38,519 nt of DNA from Planctomycetota bacterium (GTDB lineage: Bacteria > Planctomycetota > Phycisphaerae > UBA1845 > UTPLA1). Under the pieces are notes generated by a model. It saw only the letters and a program-made list of their open reading frames with translations, did not search any database and had not been told where the DNA came from. The position numbers were made by a program, and so were the translations under genes. Location of the stretch: positions 1 through 38,519 of the forward strand of contig JADJRI010000068.1 of the NCBI GenBank assembly GCA_016712275.1, read 5' to 3'. Below, piece after piece: positions 35,573 to 38,519 of the stretch; position 1 is the first letter of the stretch; each line of letters starts with the position of its first letter.

Positions 35573-36231
35573 ATGCAAACAAGAATCATCAATAGGCTTG
35601 TGAAGAAACATGTGTTGCCAAGTTTTTCGGAATGGAACCTTCATAGGAATCTTCTTTACGAACCGCCGCTGGACATGATGTTGTACGGTTATTGTTTTAG
35701 CGGTGATACGGCTGTGCCTCAGTCTTGTCGACTTTGGGAGTTCGGAATGCCGCTGTTCGTTTCCCCGCAATCGACTTATTTTTAATTTTGGCGATATGCT
35801 GGATGGCAAAAAGACACTCTTATTTTCCGATCGCAGGCCCTGACGGATCGACGGTGTTGGAGGAGTTGGTTGAGCTCATTCGCGCTCGGATGGGAAAATG
35901 CCGCCGCCGCTTCAGTTCAGTCGCGGCCTTTACCGAATACCTTGAGTCGCTTAAGGAACGAGAAACCGATCAGATTTACTTGGAGACACTGGGATTCGCC
36001 TATGTACTGCTGAAGAAAAAGCAAAAAGCGAAACGCACGCTGAAAATGCTGATCCGAGTTCTGGAATACAACGCAATTCATCGAGGCGACATAGAATTAC
36101 CCTACCAAGAACGACAAGCTCGCGCGACCGAGATGCTTGATTTGATAGATTCTGATATTGACAAAGCAATCGCGCGGTTGAAAAAGTATCGTAGGCATAC
36201 AATTGATGCCATTGGGCTTGAAGAGTTGTAA
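35573..36231 (+). CDS. Conserved hypothetical protein (frame-broken)
   Basis: About 219 residues when joined. The N-terminal part is HRNLLYEPPLDMMLYGYCFS and LWEFGMPLFVSPQSTYF. Frame changes near 35780 and 35826, both in T-runs, restore NFGDMLDGKKTLLF and then PIAGPDGSTVLEELVELIRA. The C-terminal half is helical (ETLGFAYVLLKKKQKAKRTL; EMLDLIDSDIDKAIARL), perhaps repeat-like. I cannot name the family. It follows the SEC-C gene after 18 nt. Confidence 0.6.
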
Positions 36232-36260
36232 GTGGTGACGGAACGGTATTTCTTCAAGAA

Positions 36261-36290
36261 GGTGGGTCAAAAGGCCGGACGACTCTACCG
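36261..36290 (+). repeat. Short repeat GGTGGGTCAAAANGCC, copy 1
   Basis: GGTGGGTCAAAAGGCCGGAC then GACTCTACCG. Related copies are at 37704-37733 and, inverted, 37652-37676. Confidence 0.4.
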
Positions 36291-36395
36291 CCACTACAAG
36301 TTTCAAACGACGGCGATGGTTGTAGCCGTTGTGATGACCCTCCGTTAGCATCGAACCAGTTACGCGGGCAAAGCCGGTCGGAGACGAATCAATTC

Positions 36396-37114
36396 ATGGA
36401 GCGGGTGACGTGCAAATGCGGGCACACCTGGATGCTGGGTGGCGGCGGCCGGAATGTCGTTTGTTCGCAATGCGGCCGACCCCAGGGGGACGGTGCGCAG
36501 GGTGCCGAGAACAAGCCGGCGGAAGCGACAACGATTGCTGGGTTGACGATGATCGATCCGCGGGAGCCTCCGGAGATCGATTCGGCTGCGCTGGCGGATG
36601 TCGAGCGGACGGGGGAATCGGCTCCGCGCGCGACATCGGAAACGGCTGGGGACGAATTGGTGACACCGGGGATGCACGCGGGGGCGCGGCACCTAAGTCT
36701 TTCGTGCGGCAAATCGTGACGGACCTGAAGCGGGTCTGGTGCGGGTTCAGGGCGCGCAGGCGCTCGAGGATTGAGACGCAAAACGGTGAATACAACTGGT
36801 CGTCACGGCTCATTGGGCGCATACAGCCGTTCATCGACCCAAGGGCATTTCTTCTGGCGTGGCTGGGGTTCATGCCGTTTTGCTGTTGTCTGGGAATGGC
36901 GCCGCTTTCACTGTTGTCACATGAATACGCAAAACCACGGGCTGTGAATTGGGAGTTTTATGAGATTCTCGGCAGGGTGTTGTATTGGCCGATCATTTTG
37001 GCGGATTCCAAATCAATTCTGAAAGAAGCAAATGTACTTTTGGTATTCGCTGTGCAATACGGGTATTTTTATTTGATTGCGCTGGCGTTCGTGAAGCTTT
37101 CGACGCGGCGGTGA
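36396..37114 (+). CDS. Zinc-ribbon membrane protein (frame-broken)
   Basis: About 239 residues. The N-terminal zinc ribbon (CKCGHTWMLGGGGRNVVCSQCG: CxC then CxxC) is followed by an acidic linker, a basic patch (RQIVTDLKRVWCGFRARRRS) and at least two membrane helices (FLLAWLGFMPFCCCLGMAPL; LLVFAVQYGYFYLIALAFV). The frame changes once near 36695, in a GC-rich run. No family is recognised. The layout (cytoplasmic zinc ribbon, disordered linker, TM helices) is common in planctomycete proteins. Confidence 0.6.
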
Positions 37115-37470
37115 GGAGCGGTGTACGTCGGCAGTTTGATCCACTGATTTCGCGGAGAAAACCACCAGGAAACATGTACGCTCCCCGATGTCACAAACGC
37201 AGGATTCGGTTTCTTAGGTTTGAACGCCTCCCATACTCCATTCACGCCGAAATCACCGTCCTGCAATTCCTGTACCAAACAAATTCCAAATCTTTATTGC
37301 CAACACCCATTTCATGGTCTATACTTTGCCCCGCGTGCCCGCCCGCACGAGACCGGAGATCATATATGTCCCGTTCCGAACTCCCTTGCAATCCTTCACA
37401 GCGACTCCCCTCCGTCGCCACTCCTGCTCCCCTCGCGGCGTTTCGATTTTTCGGCGGGGCGTTCTTCCCT

Positions 37471-37502
37471 GGTAAAATTCACCCCTTGGGAGTTTTTTCG
37501 GC
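37471..37502. repeat. Short dispersed repeat with GGGGTGAATTTTACC core, copy 2
   Basis: Plus strand GGTAAAATTCACCCCTTGGG then AGTTTTTTCGG; the reverse complement of the core at 11946-11976. Confidence 0.45.
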
Positions 37503-37589
37503 CAAATCGGCAGTTGCCGGAATCTGCCATGACCTAACCAATTACAAATCAACAACTTACAAAGTCCCCGCGTCTCGCCAGCCCCCTCG

Positions 37590-37616
37590 TTTTCACCCCC
37601 CAAAAGGGGGTGAAAA
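37590..37616. terminator. Perfect 11-bp hairpin, possible bidirectional terminator
   Basis: TTTTCACCCCC, loop CAAAA, GGGGGTGAAAA. The stem ends in A/T on both sides, but only four T follow on the minus strand. It may be a palindromic repeat rather than a terminator. Confidence 0.35.
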
Positions 37617-37749
37617 GGCCGGTGAACGATTCTAATATCTTGACCAACGCAGGTTGGGTTGGCTTTCTGACCCACCTGTTTGTTAAAGCGACCCTGTGCG
37701 AATGGTGGGTCAAAATGCCGATCCACTCTACTCAGGCAGGCAGGACCAA

Positions 37750-38519
37750 ATGTTGATTCGAAATTTATTGATTTGTGCGAGTGCGATTCTTGCGTTGCTG
37801 GCCGTGACGGCCCATGCGCGCGGCGACGATTCGGCTGAGTTCGTTCGCTTGATGAATCGCGGGAAAGGCCTGCTTGAGAATCGCGAGTCGGCCTTGGCGA
37901 TGGAGACGATCGAGGCGGCGCTGAAACTTCGGCCGGATTCTGCGGCGGGGGCAGCGAAATCTGGCGCGGGCGTGTCTCATCGCGGACAAGATGGATGCCG
38001 CCATTGCGGCACTGGAGCGGGCGGCGAAGATCGAGCCGAATTGCGCGGCTACGCCGTATTTGTGGGGTCTTGCGCTGGCGCATAAGACGGAGTTTGAGAA
38101 GGCAGTGCCAAAGTTCGAGGAGGCGGCGCGGCTGGATGCGGCGACACCGGCGGTGCGGTTTCAACTGGCGCTGGCCTATCAGGCGGCGGGGCGGGACAAG
38201 GAGGCGATGACGCAATTCAAGGAGACGGCGCGGCTGGACCTGATGCACGCGGCGGCGTGGTTCAAGCTGGCGACGTATGCGCGGCAGGCGGGGGATGCGG
38301 CGGAGGCACAGCGGTGTACGCGCGAGTTTACGCGGCTGCGTAAGCTGTTTGGTGACACGGGGCGGAATGCGGAGACGCTGGAAAGTTGCGTGCATACGAA
38401 GGCGGAGGCGGTGGGGGAGGCGACGACACGGCCGGCGGAGGGGGCGAAGGGGATTGAGGTGAAGTTTGTCGATGCCTCTAAATCAGCATTCGCCAAGGAT
38501 GACAGTGGTGTGCGGGCGG
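37750..38519 (+). CDS. Secreted TPR-repeat protein (partial, frame-broken)
   Basis: It starts MLIRNLLICASAILALLAVT, a signal peptide, after the ribosome site AGGA. TPR units follow: FVRLMNRGKGLLENRESALA, METIEAALKLRPDS, then after a frame change near 37950 (G-run) CLIADKMDAAIAALERAAKI, EFEKAVPKFEEAARLDAATP, LALAYQAAGRDKEAMTQFKE and FKLATYARQAGDAAEAQR. The last visible residues (EVKFVDASKSAFAK) resemble the start of FG-GAP/UnbV (CRTAC-like) domains that follow TPRs in such proteins. The gene runs off the right edge. Confidence 0.7.

Larger units (their letters stand above)
37115..37749. other. Non-coding region with repeats
   Basis: No gene found. It holds the GGTGAATTTTACC-core repeat (37471-37502), a perfect 11-bp hairpin (37590-37616), and an inverted pair of GGTGGGTCA units (37652-37676 and 37704-37733) that could pair over 9 bp. 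Confidence 0.5.

Noticed and set aside
37319..38395. Long minus-strand frame (358 codons) near the right edge
   Set aside because: Arg-rich antisense of the TPR gene and of non-coding repeats.
1..38519. CRISPR array, tRNA or rRNA genes
   Set aside because: No regularly spaced repeats and no recognisable tRNA or rRNA sequence were found on either strand by eye.

Overview
The window looks like a piece of chromosome from a Gram-negative planctomycete, probably Phycisphaerae or a relative. GC is roughly 58-60 % by eye. Lineage pointers are a secreted HAF-repeat protein with a planctomycete-style dockerin-like tail (GDMNDDSLIDGADLAPF), a Minf_1886-family protein, an SH3-domain exported protein, and LPS genes (kdsA, gmhA). 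No rRNA, tRNA or CRISPR array was recognised.

Layout. 1-9.9 kb: a spermidine-synthase-like membrane protein (cut by the left edge), a thioredoxin lipoprotein, an alpha/beta-hydrolase, carbon-starvation transporter CstA with an unusual internal insert, a MITE-like repeat, a PIN-toxin/antitoxin pair, a 2x[4Fe-4S] ferredoxin, an isochorismatase-like hydrolase and a lipoprotein. 10-16.7 kb: a PLP enzyme, then an accessory stretch with an IS4 transposase remnant, an AT-richer secreted-protein gene bracketed by 15-bp inverted repeats, and repeat-rich non-coding DNA. 16.8-26.1 kb: gmhA, a DUF1275-STAS fusion, a small membrane protein, a probable sigma-54-driven pair (heptaheme cytochrome c and HAF/dockerin-like protein), kdsA, a palindromic element, a histidine phosphatase and an SH3 protein. 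26.5-34.6 kb: a minus-strand cluster, in transcription order RicT-like, Minf_1886, small TM protein, a 600-aa glycosyltransferase-like protein, molybdopterin oxidoreductase, membrane peroxiredoxin, DUF3750. A terminator-like hairpin follows it. 34.9-38.5 kb: plus-strand hypothetical proteins and a TPR protein cut by the right edge.

The main discovery candidate is the peroxiredoxin at 27017-27794. An in-frame TGA sits exactly where the catalytic cysteine of the RGxWCPFC motif belongs. It is followed 24 nt later by a stem-loop whose apex is AGGUCU, as in the E. coli fdhF SECIS. This reads as a membrane-anchored selenocysteine peroxiredoxin (UxxC).

Many genes carry single-base frame breaks while protein similarity continues in the next frame, often at homopolymers. 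This suggests uncorrected indels in the assembly more than widespread gene decay. Other genes (CstA, cytochrome, KdsA, GmhA, SH3 protein, alpha/beta-hydrolase) are intact. Joined coordinates are given for the broken ones.
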